DNA of 64,000 nucleotides from assembly GCA_934394985.1 (NCBI GenBank), contig CAKRRF010000004.1:51846-115845 (forward strand), written 5' to 3'. Made by a program: the position numbers and the translations under genes. Below are positions 25,349 to 34,009 of the stretch, one piece after another (the stretch's first letter is position 1; each line of letters starts with the position of its first letter). The DNA comes from an uncultured Marvinbryantia sp. (GTDB taxonomy: Bacteria > Bacillota > Clostridia > Lachnospirales > Lachnospiraceae). The notes under the pieces were generated by a model. It searched no databases. It was not told the origin of the DNA and saw only the letters and a program-made list of their open reading frames with translations.

Positions 25349-25852
25349 ATGAAGATAATGAGCCTGATTTGTATTGGCTTATTAGCAGTACTATGGGATT
25401 TTTATACCAGCCGTATTCCGAATTTTTTGATTGGTGCGGGGCTTCTTGCCGGAATGGCCTGGCAATGGAGTGCCAATGGTCCACCCGGGATCGGGATATT
25501 TCTGGGAGGAAGTCTGATACCGATTTTGGTACTTGCACCATTGCATTATTTCAGAATGCTTGGAGCAGGTGACCTGAAGTATTTTATGGTGACAGGTGGA
25601 TTTCTGGGATTTCACCGAAATCTGAAGTGTATCTGTATTTCATTTCTGATTGCTGCCGTTTTTTCTCTGGCAGTGGTTATCAAATATCGTATCTTAACGA
25701 AACGTCTATGTCTATTGATTCATTATATCAGAGAATATATCAGCACAGGGATCTGGAGACCTTACATAGTAGAAAAGGCAAATCTGGCCTGTTTGCATAT
25801 GTCTCTTCCGATTTTTCTGGGAAGCGTGCTGGTGACAGGAGGATGGGTTTGA
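25349..25852 (+). CDS. Prepilin peptidase, A24 family (TadV/CpaA-like)
   Basis: A 167-residue integral membrane aspartic peptidase that would process the Flp pilin and TadE-like pseudopilins. The two catalytic Asp residues are in WDFYTSRIPN (residue ~17) and in the GAGDLK motif (GxGD, residue ~74), placed next to transmembrane helices as in the family. It lacks the N-methylation domain, as CpaA/TadV proteins do. It is first in the Tad operon and its stop overlaps the proposed TTG start of the next gene. A second A24-like protein is encoded at 33000-33473. Confidence 0.88.
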   Translation: MKIMSLICIGLLAVLWDFYTSRIPNFLIGAGLLAGMAWQWSANGPPGIGIFLGGSLIPILVLAPLHYFRMLGAGDLKYFMVTGGFLGFHRNLKCICISFLIAAVFSLAVVIKYRILTKRLCLLIHYIREYISTGIWRPYIVEKANLACLHMSLPIFLGSVLVTGGWV

Positions 25853-26862
25853 AAAAATTGAATTTTGCAATATGTGATCTGGAGGCTTCCTATGCCTGCA
25901 GACTGATGAATTATATTACCGAAAAACAAAATATTCCGTTTGAAATTCTGGTATTTTCCGGCTTGGAAAGCCTGCGGGAATTTACCAGGGAGAATCGCAT
26001 AGAATTGCTGTTGATTTCTTCCAGAATGATGTGTGAGGAAATTAATAAAATGGATATCAATCGGATTGTGATGCTCTCGGAAGGTGAAGTGGCTCCTCAA
26101 TATGTGGATTATCCTACGGTTTATAAGTATCAGGCGTCCAACAATCTGGTGGCAGAGGTGATGAATTATTATGCCAGTGAAACCAGCGGGCAGACACCCT
26201 GTTTTATGAAACGGAATGCACAGATTATCGGTGTGTATTCACCGGTAAAGAGATGTGGAAAAACTTGTTTTGCTCTGACTTTAGGGCAGATTCTGGCCAG
26301 AAAACAGTCTGTTTTATATCTGAATCTGGAAGAATGCGCAGGATTTTCGATCCTGACCGGACAAAATTATGGAGCGGATATTACGGATGTGATGTATTTT
26401 GTACGACAGAATAAAGGAAATGTGATTTTTAAAGTGCAGGCGATTGTGCAGCATCTTGGTGATATGGCCTATGTGCCGCCGGCTTATTCGGCAGAAGATT
26501 TGCGGGAAGTCAGCCAGGAAGAGTGGCTGAGTCTGCTGTCGGCAGTAACCTCGCTGGGTGGATATGAAACAGTCATTCTGGATATGGATGGGACGGCAGA
26601 GGAGCGTATTCCGCTGTTGTCTGCCTGTACACAGATCTACAGTCCGGTCTGCGAAGGCGTAATGGCAAAAGCAAAGGTGGCACAGTATGAGAAGCTGCTT
26701 GCCGAGATGGAATATGAAGATGTATTGAAAGAAACGGTATATCTGCAGCTGCCGTATGCAGAACCGGCGGCATTGGGAGAATATGCGTTGGAACAGCTGG
26801 TGAACAGTGAAATGGGAAATTATGTGCGGACATTACTGAGCAGTGGAGAATGGGAAAAATGA
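25849..26862 (+). CDS. TadZ/CpaE-like ATPase, pilus localisation
   Basis: A 337-residue protein combining an N-terminal atypical receiver-like domain (about residues 1-115) with a C-terminal SIMIBI-class P-loop domain. The deviant Walker A is SPVKRCGKTCFAL and the Walker B-like strand is ETVILDMDG. TadZ/CpaE proteins position the Tad machine at the cell pole or envelope. The start was set at TTG 25849 because AGGAGG lies exactly 6 bases upstream and it overlaps the previous stop (TTGA). The ATG at 25843 directly abuts that site, and a still longer frame reaches into the peptidase gene. It overlaps the next gene by 4 bases. Confidence 0.82.
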   Translation: MKKLNFAICDLEASYACRLMNYITEKQNIPFEILVFSGLESLREFTRENRIELLLISSRMMCEEINKMDINRIVMLSEGEVAPQYVDYPTVYKYQASNNLVAEVMNYYASETSGQTPCFMKRNAQIIGVYSPVKRCGKTCFALTLGQILARKQSVLYLNLEECAGFSILTGQNYGADITDVMYFVRQNKGNVIFKVQAIVQHLGDMAYVPPAYSAEDLREVSQEEWLSLLSAVTSLGGYETVILDMDGTAEERIPLLSACTQIYSPVCEGVMAKAKVAQYEKLLAEMEYEDVLKETVYLQLPYAEPAALGEYALEQLVNSEMGNYVRTLLSSGEWEK

Positions 26863-28082
26863 ACAGAGAACAGGCAGAATTTGCAGAATTGCAGCAGAAG
26901 CTGATGAACAGACTGGACACCTCCAGAGAGTTAAAAGATGAGGAAATCTGTGAACAGATCGATCATTTGCTGATGGAAAAAAACAGCGGACATTATTACA
27001 GTCTGAAGCGCCGGGCACAGCTGCGGACAGAATTGTTTAATGCAGTAAGAAAACTGGATATTCTGCAGGAATTGGTGGATAACGATCAGGTGACGGAGAT
27101 TATGGTAAATGGTCTGGATGGGATTTTTATTGAAGAAAACGGGCGTATCCGTAAATGGGAAAAGGAATTTCGAACCAGAGAAAAAATAGAAGATTTGGTG
27201 CAGAGTATTGCTGCAAAAAGTAACAGGATTGTAAATGCAACTGTTCCGATCGTAGATGCCAGACTGGAAAATGGAGCGAGAGTCAGTATGGTTCTGCCAC
27301 CGGTTGCCATAAATGGACCGATTATTACGGTACGGCAGTTTCCGGTGCATCCCATAGAGATGGAACAACTGATTGCCTGGGGCGCAGTAACCAGAGAAGC
27401 AGTTGATTTTCTGGAAAAACTGGTAATGGCCGGATACAACATTTTCATCAGTGGGGGTACCGGATCAGGAAAGACAACATTTTTAAATGCATTATCGAAT
27501 TACATACCGAAAGAAGAAAGAATTATCACGATTGAGGATAATGCAGAACTGCAGATCCGGGGTGTGGCCAATCTGGTACGCCTGGAGGCACGAAAGGGCA
27601 ATACGCAGGGTGAACATGAGATTACCATACGAGATCTGATCAAAGCAAGTCTGCGAATGCGTCCGGATCGGGTGATTGTCGGCGAGGTGCGTGGAGAAGA
27701 AACCATTGATATGATTCAGGCGATGAATAACGGACACGATGGAAGTCTGTCTACCGGACATGGAAACAGTCCGCGGGATATGCTCTCCAGACTCGAAACA
27801 ATGATTTTGATGGCAATGGATCTTCCGGTGTCTGCTGTGCGCAGGCAGATTGCCTCTGGCCTGGATATTATGGTGCATCTTGGAAGAATGCGGGATCGTT
27901 CCAGAAAAGTATTGGAGATACTGGAGATCACAGGATACAGCTATGAAAAAGAGGAAATTCTGACACATACGCTGTATGAGTTTGAAGAGTGCAGAAAAGG
28001 TGGGGATAAGGTGGAAGGCACGCTGATAAAAAAAGGAGAACTTCAGCAGACCAGAAAACTGGAACGGGCGGGGCTGATCTGA
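26859..28082 (+). CDS. Tad pilus secretion ATPase (CpaF/TadA)
   Basis: A 407-residue PilT/VirB11-type hexameric ATPase powering pilus assembly. It has a helical N-terminal domain (residues ~1-110), then Walker A SGGTGSGKTTFLNALS, the Asp-box ERIITIEDNAELQI, Walker B MRPDRVIVGEVRGEE and a His-box-like DGSLSTGHGNSPRDMLSRLE. The conserved VLPPVAINGPIITVRQF precedes the core, as in CpaF. ATG 26859 was chosen: it overlaps the TadZ stop (ATGA) and leaves 10 bases to GGAG, whereas ATG 26850 sits on it. Named here after CpaF to avoid confusion with tRNA deaminase tadA at 41915. Confidence 0.92.
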   Translation: MNREQAEFAELQQKLMNRLDTSRELKDEEICEQIDHLLMEKNSGHYYSLKRRAQLRTELFNAVRKLDILQELVDNDQVTEIMVNGLDGIFIEENGRIRKWEKEFRTREKIEDLVQSIAAKSNRIVNATVPIVDARLENGARVSMVLPPVAINGPIITVRQFPVHPIEMEQLIAWGAVTREAVDFLEKLVMAGYNIFISGGTGSGKTTFLNALSNYIPKEERIITIEDNAELQIRGVANLVRLEARKGNTQGEHEITIRDLIKASLRMRPDRVIVGEVRGEETIDMIQAMNNGHDGSLSTGHGNSPRDMLSRLETMILMAMDLPVSAVRRQIASGLDIMVHLGRMRDRSRKVLEILEITGYSYEKEEILTHTLYEFEECRKGGDKVEGTLIKKGELQQTRKLERAGLI

Positions 28083-28820
28083 ATGGATTATACCAGTTAT
28101 CAGTTTTCAAAAAAAGAATATATGAAATATACCGTGTTGTTTCTTTTGCTGGACGGTATGATCAGCTATCTGTTTTATCGATCCTGGATAGTATTTCTGT
28201 TTGGCCTGTTGCTTTTAAAAACATTTTTCAAAATAAAGAGTGAAAAACTCTGTCAGCAGAGAAGACAGGTACTGGAGGAACAGTTTTTGATGGCCATGCA
28301 GACAGTGATTACATCTCTGACGGCAGGATATTCGGTTGAGACAGCGTTTTCAGATGCGTTAAAGGAACTGCCCCTGGTGTATCGGGAAGAGGACATGATT
28401 GTGCAGGAGATTCGTGCGATCGTCAGTCAGCTGAATATGAATCAGAATCTGGAGGAGCTGCTGCAGTCTCTGGCGGTACGCAGTGGAATCGAAGATATCC
28501 GCAATTTTGCAGAGATCTTTGCGGTATCGAAAAGAACAGGGGGGAATCTGATTGCAATTATCCGTAACACGGTACAGAGTATTGCACAAAAGAATGAAAC
28601 CAGAAAAGAGATACAGGTGATTTTATCTGCAAAAAAAATGGAACAGAATATGATGAGTCTGATTCCATGCCTGATTCTGTTGTATGTACAGACGGTTTCT
28701 CCTGGTTTTCTGGATGGAATGTATCACAATCCGGCAGGAATTTTGATTATGACGGCAGCGCTTGTCGTTTATCTGACAGCAGTCGCCTGGGGAAAAAGAA
28801 TAGTGGAAATTGAGGTGTAA
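28083..28820 (+). CDS. TadB-like pilus assembly membrane protein (T2SF domain)
   Basis: A 245-residue polytopic protein with two N-terminal hydrophobic segments (about residues 14-45). A cytoplasmic GspF/T2SF domain follows, containing TVITSLTAGYSVETAFSDALKEL and FAEIFAVSKRTGGNLIAIIRNT, and a C-terminal pair of helices. TadB forms the inner-membrane platform with TadC and couples to the ATPase. The ATG follows the ATPase stop directly without a clear ribosome site, so translation is likely coupled. It is shorter than the usual ~300 residues because the N-terminal helical part is reduced. Confidence 0.87.
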   Translation: MDYTSYQFSKKEYMKYTVLFLLLDGMISYLFYRSWIVFLFGLLLLKTFFKIKSEKLCQQRRQVLEEQFLMAMQTVITSLTAGYSVETAFSDALKELPLVYREEDMIVQEIRAIVSQLNMNQNLEELLQSLAVRSGIEDIRNFAEIFAVSKRTGGNLIAIIRNTVQSIAQKNETRKEIQVILSAKKMEQNMMSLIPCLILLYVQTVSPGFLDGMYHNPAGILIMTAALVVYLTAVAWGKRIVEIEV

Positions 28821-28822
28821 GG

Positions 28823-30199
28823 ATGTGGATATACTGGGGGATGATTCTGGCAGCGGGATTGCTGGTGCTGATATCAGCGGCACAGGATGTCCCGGAGAAA
28901 ATGGCATGGTATCAGAAACCGTTTCGTAAAGGTGCTGTCTGGATACAGGCACGGCTTCCGGGAAGAAAACAGGATAATACAGAAAAAGAGATTGCCATGC
29001 TGGAAAACATGCTGATTTTTCTGGCTGTGGGGCTTGTGCTGATACCGGTTTTGGAGGGATGTATCGGGACAAAAGAACATACACTGGATGCTTATATGCT
29101 GGAACGGCCGGAGAAAGGACAGGGGAGTGATGTTTATCTCTTAAAAGCAGAGATAGAAGGCAGTACCGAGACAGAAGAACTTCAACTGGAGCTGGAAGAA
29201 CGACAATATACGGAACAGGAAAAGATGGCATTGTTAAAGATGGCAGAGAAAGAGCTTTGTCAGGTCATACTGGGGGAAAATACATCAGTGGATGAAGTGC
29301 GAAAACCGGTCTGTCTGCCATCAGAGCTTCAGGATGGGGAGGTGACGGTTCAGTGGATTCAGAATCCGACAGGACTGTTAGATGAAGAGGGAACGATTGT
29401 TGCAGATCTGCCGGAAAAAGGAAAGCTTCTGAATCTGACTGCCTTGATGGCCTGCGGAGAAAAAGAAGAACTTTATGAACTGGCACTGCATTTGTACCCG
29501 GAACTTCGGACGGAGGAGGAGCAGCTTCGATTTGATCTTCATCAGGCAATAACTGCTGCGAAGGAAGAAAGTATACAAAAGAGTGAACTGCATTTGCCGG
29601 AACAGGTGGATGGACGGAGGGTTATCTGGACAGAAGCGGACAGTTCCGTGATGAATCTTGGGATATTTTTGGTGCTTCTTCTGGGAGTGGGAGGTTATAT
29701 CAGCAAAGGGGAAGAATTAAAAAAAGAGGACAGTGACAGGAAAAGACAACTGATTCTGGATTATCCGGATGTGGTGTTTAAGCTGGGAATGCTGCTAAAT
29801 GCAGGACTCACCATAGAAAATGCATTTTCCAGAATAGCAGAAGAGTATCAGCAGACGAAGAAGACTGGAAAAACGAGATGGGCTTACGAGGAGATGGTAG
29901 CTGCCTGCAATGAAATGAAAAGCGGTATTCCGGAATCGAAAGCATATGAGCGATTTGGACGGCGATGTGAACATACCTGTTATATCAGACTGGGAACGAT
30001 TTTGTCCGGAAGTCTGCAGAAAAGTTCAGAGGGAATGACAGATCTGCTGCTGACTGAGGCGAAGGAGGCAATGGGGGATCGGAGACAGCTGGCAAAGAAA
30101 ATGGGAGAGGAGGCAGGAACAAAGCTGCTGTTTCCGATGATTCTGATGTTATTGGTGGTGCTGGTGATTCTGATTGTGCCGGCAATGATGTCATTTTAA
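28823..30199 (+). CDS. TadC-like pilus platform protein with large inserted domain
   Basis: A 458-residue protein. The C-terminal ~150 residues are a T2SF domain (KLGMLLNAGLTIENAFSRIAEEY and LGTILSGSLQKSSEGMTDLL) with a terminal helix MILMLLVVLVILIVPAMM, as in TadC. Unlike the usual ~290-residue TadC, about 200 acidic residues (roughly 75-280) lie between a second helix (MLIFLAVGLVLIPVL) and the helix before T2SF (LGIFLVLLLGVGGYI). By topology this insert would be outside the cell. It lies two bases after TadB. The insert has the layout TEELQLELEERQYT, then DGEVTVQWIQNPTG; I do not recognise its fold. Confidence 0.82.
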   Translation: MWIYWGMILAAGLLVLISAAQDVPEKMAWYQKPFRKGAVWIQARLPGRKQDNTEKEIAMLENMLIFLAVGLVLIPVLEGCIGTKEHTLDAYMLERPEKGQGSDVYLLKAEIEGSTETEELQLELEERQYTEQEKMALLKMAEKELCQVILGENTSVDEVRKPVCLPSELQDGEVTVQWIQNPTGLLDEEGTIVADLPEKGKLLNLTALMACGEKEELYELALHLYPELRTEEEQLRFDLHQAITAAKEESIQKSELHLPEQVDGRRVIWTEADSSVMNLGIFLVLLLGVGGYISKGEELKKEDSDRKRQLILDYPDVVFKLGMLLNAGLTIENAFSRIAEEYQQTKKTGKTRWAYEEMVAACNEMKSGIPESKAYERFGRRCEHTCYIRLGTILSGSLQKSSEGMTDLLLTEAKEAMGDRRQLAKKMGEEAGTKLLFPMILMLLVVLVILIVPAMMSF

Positions 30200-30226
30200 A
30201 CCTGACTTGGAAAGGGGGTGATGCAT

Positions 30227-30397
30227 ATGAAGAACTTCTTAAAGCGACTTTATGAAGAAGAGGATGGAATCGGGACAGTGGAAATAATTTTAATTCTGGT
30301 AGTTCTGATTGGTCTTGTCATTATCTTCAAAAGTCAGCTGACCAGTCTGGTCAACAGCATCTTCAAGAAAATTGTGAGTCAGAGCAACAGTATCTAG
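30227..30397 (+). CDS. Flp1-like type IVb pilin
   Basis: A 56-residue prepilin: a short charged leader (MKNFLKRLYEEEDG), then a single hydrophobic helix starting IGTVEIILILVVLIGLVIIF and a Lys/Ser-rich tail. The cleavage site is after Gly14, putting Glu at position +5 of the mature pilin, the residue needed for processing and polymerisation. This matches Flp1-like pilins of Firmicutes Tad systems. ATG 30227 is preceded by AAAGGGGGTG at a proper distance; ATG 30221 would be too close. It lies between the TadC and DUF5702 genes and is the major fibre subunit candidate, processed by one of the two A24 peptidases. Confidence 0.88.
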   Translation: MKNFLKRLYEEEDGIGTVEIILILVVLIGLVIIFKSQLTSLVNSIFKKIVSQSNSI

Positions 30398-30455
30398 TAC
30401 AGTCGTTTGTAAAATGCTGTACTGGCATATTGAAATGACCGGGAAAGGAGACAAC

Positions 30456-32018
30456 ATGAAAACGTACAGATGCAAAGGGACAATTACCGTATTCTTAAGC
30501 CTGATCAGCGTTTTATTTTTGTCCCTGCTCTGTACGACTGTAGAATCAGCCAGAATACAGGGCGCACGGGCGAAGGCAGCGGCAGCTCTGGATATGGGTA
30601 TATTTTCGATATTTGGAGAATTTGAAAATCAGGTATTGGAGCAGTATGATGTGTTTTTTCTGGATGGCGCCTGCGGAAATGGCAGCTACAGTCAGAAAGA
30701 ACTGGAAGAAAAACTGCAGAATTACATGGAATATAATAGTTCTCCCAATAAAGAAATTCTGTTGAAAGGATATGATCCGTTTCCATTGAAGCTGGAAAAA
30801 GCACAGATTACCGGAGTGGCTCTGGCAACAGATCAGAAGGGAAGTGCATTTTATCAGCAGGCTGTGGGATTTATGCATGAGAATCTGGCAACAGAGGCGC
30901 TGTCTGTATGGCTGGAACGAGAGGAGGAAGCAGAAAAACTGGAGCGTGCAGAAAAAAGTTATGATGAAAATGAGAAAAGTAATCATACCAGTCTGAAATC
31001 GCTTCAGCAGCAACAGGAAGAGCAGAAGAAAAAAGAAGAACAGAAACAGAAGGAAGAACGAGAAGCACAGGAGGACCAGAGTGATCTGCCGGCAGAGACT
31101 GAATGTGAAAAACAGGAGTTTCCGGCTGCGAAAAACCCATTGGAGACGATAAAGGAAATACGAAGAAAAGGATTAACCGGTCTGGTACTTGGGGAAAAGG
31201 AGCAGCAGATTTCGGACAAAGTACTGACATCAGATGTGCCTTCAAAGAGAAATTGCAGGAAAGGGAGCCTGAAAACAGAGAAGAAATACAGTGGAGCAAC
31301 TTCCAATATTCTGTTTCAGGAATATTTGTTTGAACGTTTCCCGAGTTATTTCGAAAAAGAAGAAACAGAGCAGGTACTGGATTATGGACTGGAATATATA
31401 CTCTGTGGACAAAATTCTGATAAGAAAAATCTGAAAAATGTAATGAAGAGGCTTCTTGCATTGCGAGAAGGAGCCAATTTTCTTTATTTGACATCAGATC
31501 CTGCAAGAAAAGCAGAAGCAGATGCGCTTGCTGCTTTAATCACAGGAGTGATTCCGGTACCGGGACTTCAGGCAGCCACATCCTATGCCCTGCTTTTGGT
31601 ATGGGCATATGGAGAAAGTCTTCTGGATCTGCGCAGTCTGTTTGCAGGAGGAAAAGTGCCCGTGTGGAAGTCAGCAGAAACATGGAGACTGGATCTGCAG
31701 AAGATACCTTCGATTCTGGAACAGCTGGAATCACCTGGCGGGATGGATGGAAGCGGTCTGGATTATGAAGGGTATCTGAAGATTTTATTTACTCTGGGAA
31801 AGAAATCTTCTTATTCTATGAGGGCACTGGATCTTCTGGAAGGAGTGATTCGAAAAAATACAGATAATATAAGGTTCCGTGCAGACCAGGCTATCGTAAA
31901 GATGGAAGCAAGGGCGGAATATGTGATCAGACCTATATTCTTAAAAGTGGCCAGTGCGTTTCTGGGAACAGGAACCAGAAAACTGAACTATAACATAAAT
32001 GGAATATTTGCCTATTAA
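30456..32018 (+). CDS. DUF5702 domain protein (Tad-associated, TadG-like)
   Basis: A 520-residue protein typical of Firmicutes Tad loci. The N-terminus has a type IV-pilin-like transmembrane segment (GTITVFLSLISVLFLSLLCT followed by ESARIQGARAKAAAALD) that anchors it; the rest is extracellular. Residues about 180-220 are a Gln/Glu/Lys-rich coiled-coil or low-complexity stretch, and a hydrophobic segment near residues 365-385 (ALITGVIPVPGLQAATSYALLLVWAYGE in part) recurs in DUF5702. ATG 30456 follows AAAGGAG. A role as an adhesin or minor component at the base or tip of the Tad fibre is inferred from synteny. Confidence 0.82.
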   Translation: MKTYRCKGTITVFLSLISVLFLSLLCTTVESARIQGARAKAAAALDMGIFSIFGEFENQVLEQYDVFFLDGACGNGSYSQKELEEKLQNYMEYNSSPNKEILLKGYDPFPLKLEKAQITGVALATDQKGSAFYQQAVGFMHENLATEALSVWLEREEEAEKLERAEKSYDENEKSNHTSLKSLQQQQEEQKKKEEQKQKEEREAQEDQSDLPAETECEKQEFPAAKNPLETIKEIRRKGLTGLVLGEKEQQISDKVLTSDVPSKRNCRKGSLKTEKKYSGATSNILFQEYLFERFPSYFEKEETEQVLDYGLEYILCGQNSDKKNLKNVMKRLLALREGANFLYLTSDPARKAEADALAALITGVIPVPGLQAATSYALLLVWAYGESLLDLRSLFAGGKVPVWKSAETWRLDLQKIPSILEQLESPGGMDGSGLDYEGYLKILFTLGKKSSYSMRALDLLEGVIRKNTDNIRFRADQAIVKMEARAEYVIRPIFLKVASAFLGTGTRKLNYNINGIFAY

Positions 32019-32042
32019 GGCAGATAAAGGAGGTGACGTGAA

Positions 32043-32978
32043 ATGTTCTTTCCTGGTAAAACAAATAGCAGAAAAGAAAGGATAGATGGCTATTTGACTC
32101 AAAAAACGAAAAAAAAGAAAAGAGAGGTTACTAAGCATTTCCCGGCAAGGTATCATCCACATTCATACCGGGAAGGAATATTTCAATTTATCTCAGAAAA
32201 AGGGAGTCTCACACTGGAAACGGCACTGGTGCTGCCATTGTTTCTGTTTGCCATGCTGGCAGTACTGCAGTTTGCATCTGTTCAGTATGCGACTTCCAGA
32301 CTTCTGGCAGGAGCACAGGATACGGTCAAAGATATGGCTGCTTATGCTTATGTGGAAAGTACAGGAATCATACCGGGGGAAGGGATATCGGCAGAACTTC
32401 TGAAAGGCGGAATATCGCTGGGCTACGCATCAGTGCAGACAAAGAAGCGATCAGGGGTAAACGATCAGCTGGGAACAGTCCGTTTTTGGCAGTCAGGATT
32501 TACAGATGGACAGATCCTGGATCTGGCAGGAACATTTCAGCCTGAAAGCAGCTTTACCATATTACCGGTAAAGAAAGTAAAAAGTATTTTCCGCGCCAGA
32601 GTCCGTGCCTGGACGGGACGAACCGGGGGAGTGGCGGGAGACGAAGAAGGCGATGAAACAGAAGATTCTCGGGAGGATACGGTCTATGTGGCAGAAACTG
32701 GAACAGTTTATCACAGAGATCCGGAGTGTACACATATTCACCTGTCTGTTCAGACAGTTCCGAGGAATCAGCTGAAAGGACTGCGCAATGCCAGCGGGGG
32801 AAAATACCATGTCTGTGAAAAATGTGGGGCAGGAAAGGGAGGAAATGTCTATGTATCTCCTTATGGGGACAAGTATCATTCTTCTCTGGAATGCAGCGGA
32901 TTAAAACGAACGGTAAAAGGAGTATCCCTGTCAGATGCAGGGGATCTACGTCCCTGTTCAAAATGTGGAAAGAAGTGA
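32043..32978 (+). CDS. TadE-like pseudopilin with C-terminal Cys/His repeats
   Basis: A 311-residue protein. A ~50-residue basic leader precedes a pilin-like segment (EKGSLTLETALVLPLFLFAM) with the processing Gly and the +5-region Glu of TadE pseudopilins. The body is beta-rich. The C-terminus carries two copies of a small motif, TVYHRDPECTHI...CEKCG and DKYHSSLECSGL...CSKCG, each with YH-x4-C and C-x2-C, likely a zinc-binding or disulphide module. Such tandem Cys motifs are not part of ordinary TadE. AAAGGAGGTGA lies 7 bases before the ATG. Extracellular placement after processing is predicted. Confidence 0.82.
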   Translation: MFFPGKTNSRKERIDGYLTQKTKKKKREVTKHFPARYHPHSYREGIFQFISEKGSLTLETALVLPLFLFAMLAVLQFASVQYATSRLLAGAQDTVKDMAAYAYVESTGIIPGEGISAELLKGGISLGYASVQTKKRSGVNDQLGTVRFWQSGFTDGQILDLAGTFQPESSFTILPVKKVKSIFRARVRAWTGRTGGVAGDEEGDETEDSREDTVYVAETGTVYHRDPECTHIHLSVQTVPRNQLKGLRNASGGKYHVCEKCGAGKGGNVYVSPYGDKYHSSLECSGLKRTVKGVSLSDAGDLRPCSKCGKK

Positions 32979-32999
32979 AGCGGCAGAGGAGAAAACAGG

Positions 33000-33473
33000 A
33001 TGGAATATTTATACGCAGCGTTGTTATGTTACCTGGCAGCAGAAACGCAGAGAGATATCAGAAAGAGAGAAATATCTGTAAAAAATACACTGAGATTTGT
33101 GGTGACTGCGTTATTGCTGTGGACAGGAAAGTGGATTATGGGAAGAATTTCTGCGGGAGATTTTGCAATCGAAAAGATACTGACAGATGTCGGAAAAAGT
33201 ATGGTTTTTATAATGGGAGCATTGATGCCGGGAGTTTTTCTTCTGATGCTTGGGCGAGTTACGGGACAGGCTGTGGGGTATGGAGATGGACTGCTTCTTT
33301 TGACATGTGGACTGTATCTTGGAGGAAGGACAGCAGGAATCCTGTTTGTTGGTGGATTGTTTTTGCTGTTTCCGGTATCTTTGTATCTGTTGATAAGTGG
33401 AAGGGCGAAAAGAAAAACGCAGCTGCCCTTTGCACCGTTTCTGCTGACAGCGTTTGTTCTGTGGCTGATATAG
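33000..33473 (+). CDS. Second A24-family prepilin peptidase-like protein
   Basis: A 157-residue, four- to six-helix membrane protein with the two aspartates of A24 peptidases: TQRDIRKREIS near residue 18 and VGYGDGLLLL (GxGD) near residue 93. The Lys that usually follows GxGD is Gly here. The operon already has a peptidase at 25349-25852, so the two may divide the pilin and TadE-like substrates. ATG 33000 lies 21 bases after the TadE-like gene, with AGAGGAG upstream. Confidence 0.8.
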   Translation: MEYLYAALLCYLAAETQRDIRKREISVKNTLRFVVTALLLWTGKWIMGRISAGDFAIEKILTDVGKSMVFIMGALMPGVFLLMLGRVTGQAVGYGDGLLLLTCGLYLGGRTAGILFVGGLFLLFPVSLYLLISGRAKRKTQLPFAPFLLTAFVLWLI

Positions 33474-33532
33474 TCTTTGGCAGGCCTGTGAGTCATCTGT
33501 GAAGAAGCAAAAAAGACAGGAGGAATACAACG

Positions 33533-34009
33533 ATGCCCAAGTGCAGAAAAAAGCCATATGAAATGAAAAATCAGAAAGGAAGTTATACGGTGGAGGCATC
33601 CTTATTGATGGGGATGATCTTATCGGTACTGGTATCTGTCATTTATATCGGTTTCTGGTATCATGATAAAAGTTTTCTTCAAAGTGCCGCTTATGAAACG
33701 GCCTGTGCAGCCATTTTGCATGGAGAAGAGGCAGGATGGAAAACAGAGCAGGCTGCCAGAACGCTTGTGGACGGACGGCTGCTTGGAACGCGAGAAGTAG
33801 AGAATCAGTGCCAGAACGGGAAAAAAACAGTAACTGTGTCGTTTCATGGAAATTTTCGAATTCCGGGAATGATTCTGGCATTTTTTCAAAATGAAGAGAT
33901 GGATATAAAAGAAACCTGTACAATGACGGTGGAACGGCCATCAAAAAAAATACAGAAAATAAGAGGACTTGCAAAAGTGGCGCAGAAAGCCGGGGGTAAA
34001 ACAGAATGA
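33533..34009 (+). CDS. TadE-like pseudopilin
   Basis: A 158-residue minor pilin. After a short basic leader (KPYEMKNQKG) the mature segment begins SYTVEASLLMGMILSVLVSVI, with the processing Gly and Glu at +5. The C-terminal ~110 residues form a beta-rich extracellular domain (KKTVTVSFHGNFRIPG) and a basic tail. It is preceded by CAGGAGG and overlaps the FHA gene by 4 bases. It probably assembles with the other TadE-like protein as a priming complex for the Flp fibre. Confidence 0.82.
   Translation: MPKCRKKPYEMKNQKGSYTVEASLLMGMILSVLVSVIYIGFWYHDKSFLQSAAYETACAAILHGEEAGWKTEQAARTLVDGRLLGTREVENQCQNGKKTVTVSFHGNFRIPGMILAFFQNEEMDIKETCTMTVERPSKKIQKIRGLAKVAQKAGGKTE

Noticed and set aside
25627-25842. 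72-codon upstream extension of the TadZ-like protein
   Set aside because: It lies entirely within the prepilin peptidase gene in another frame; AGGAGG with TTG 25849 gives a better start.
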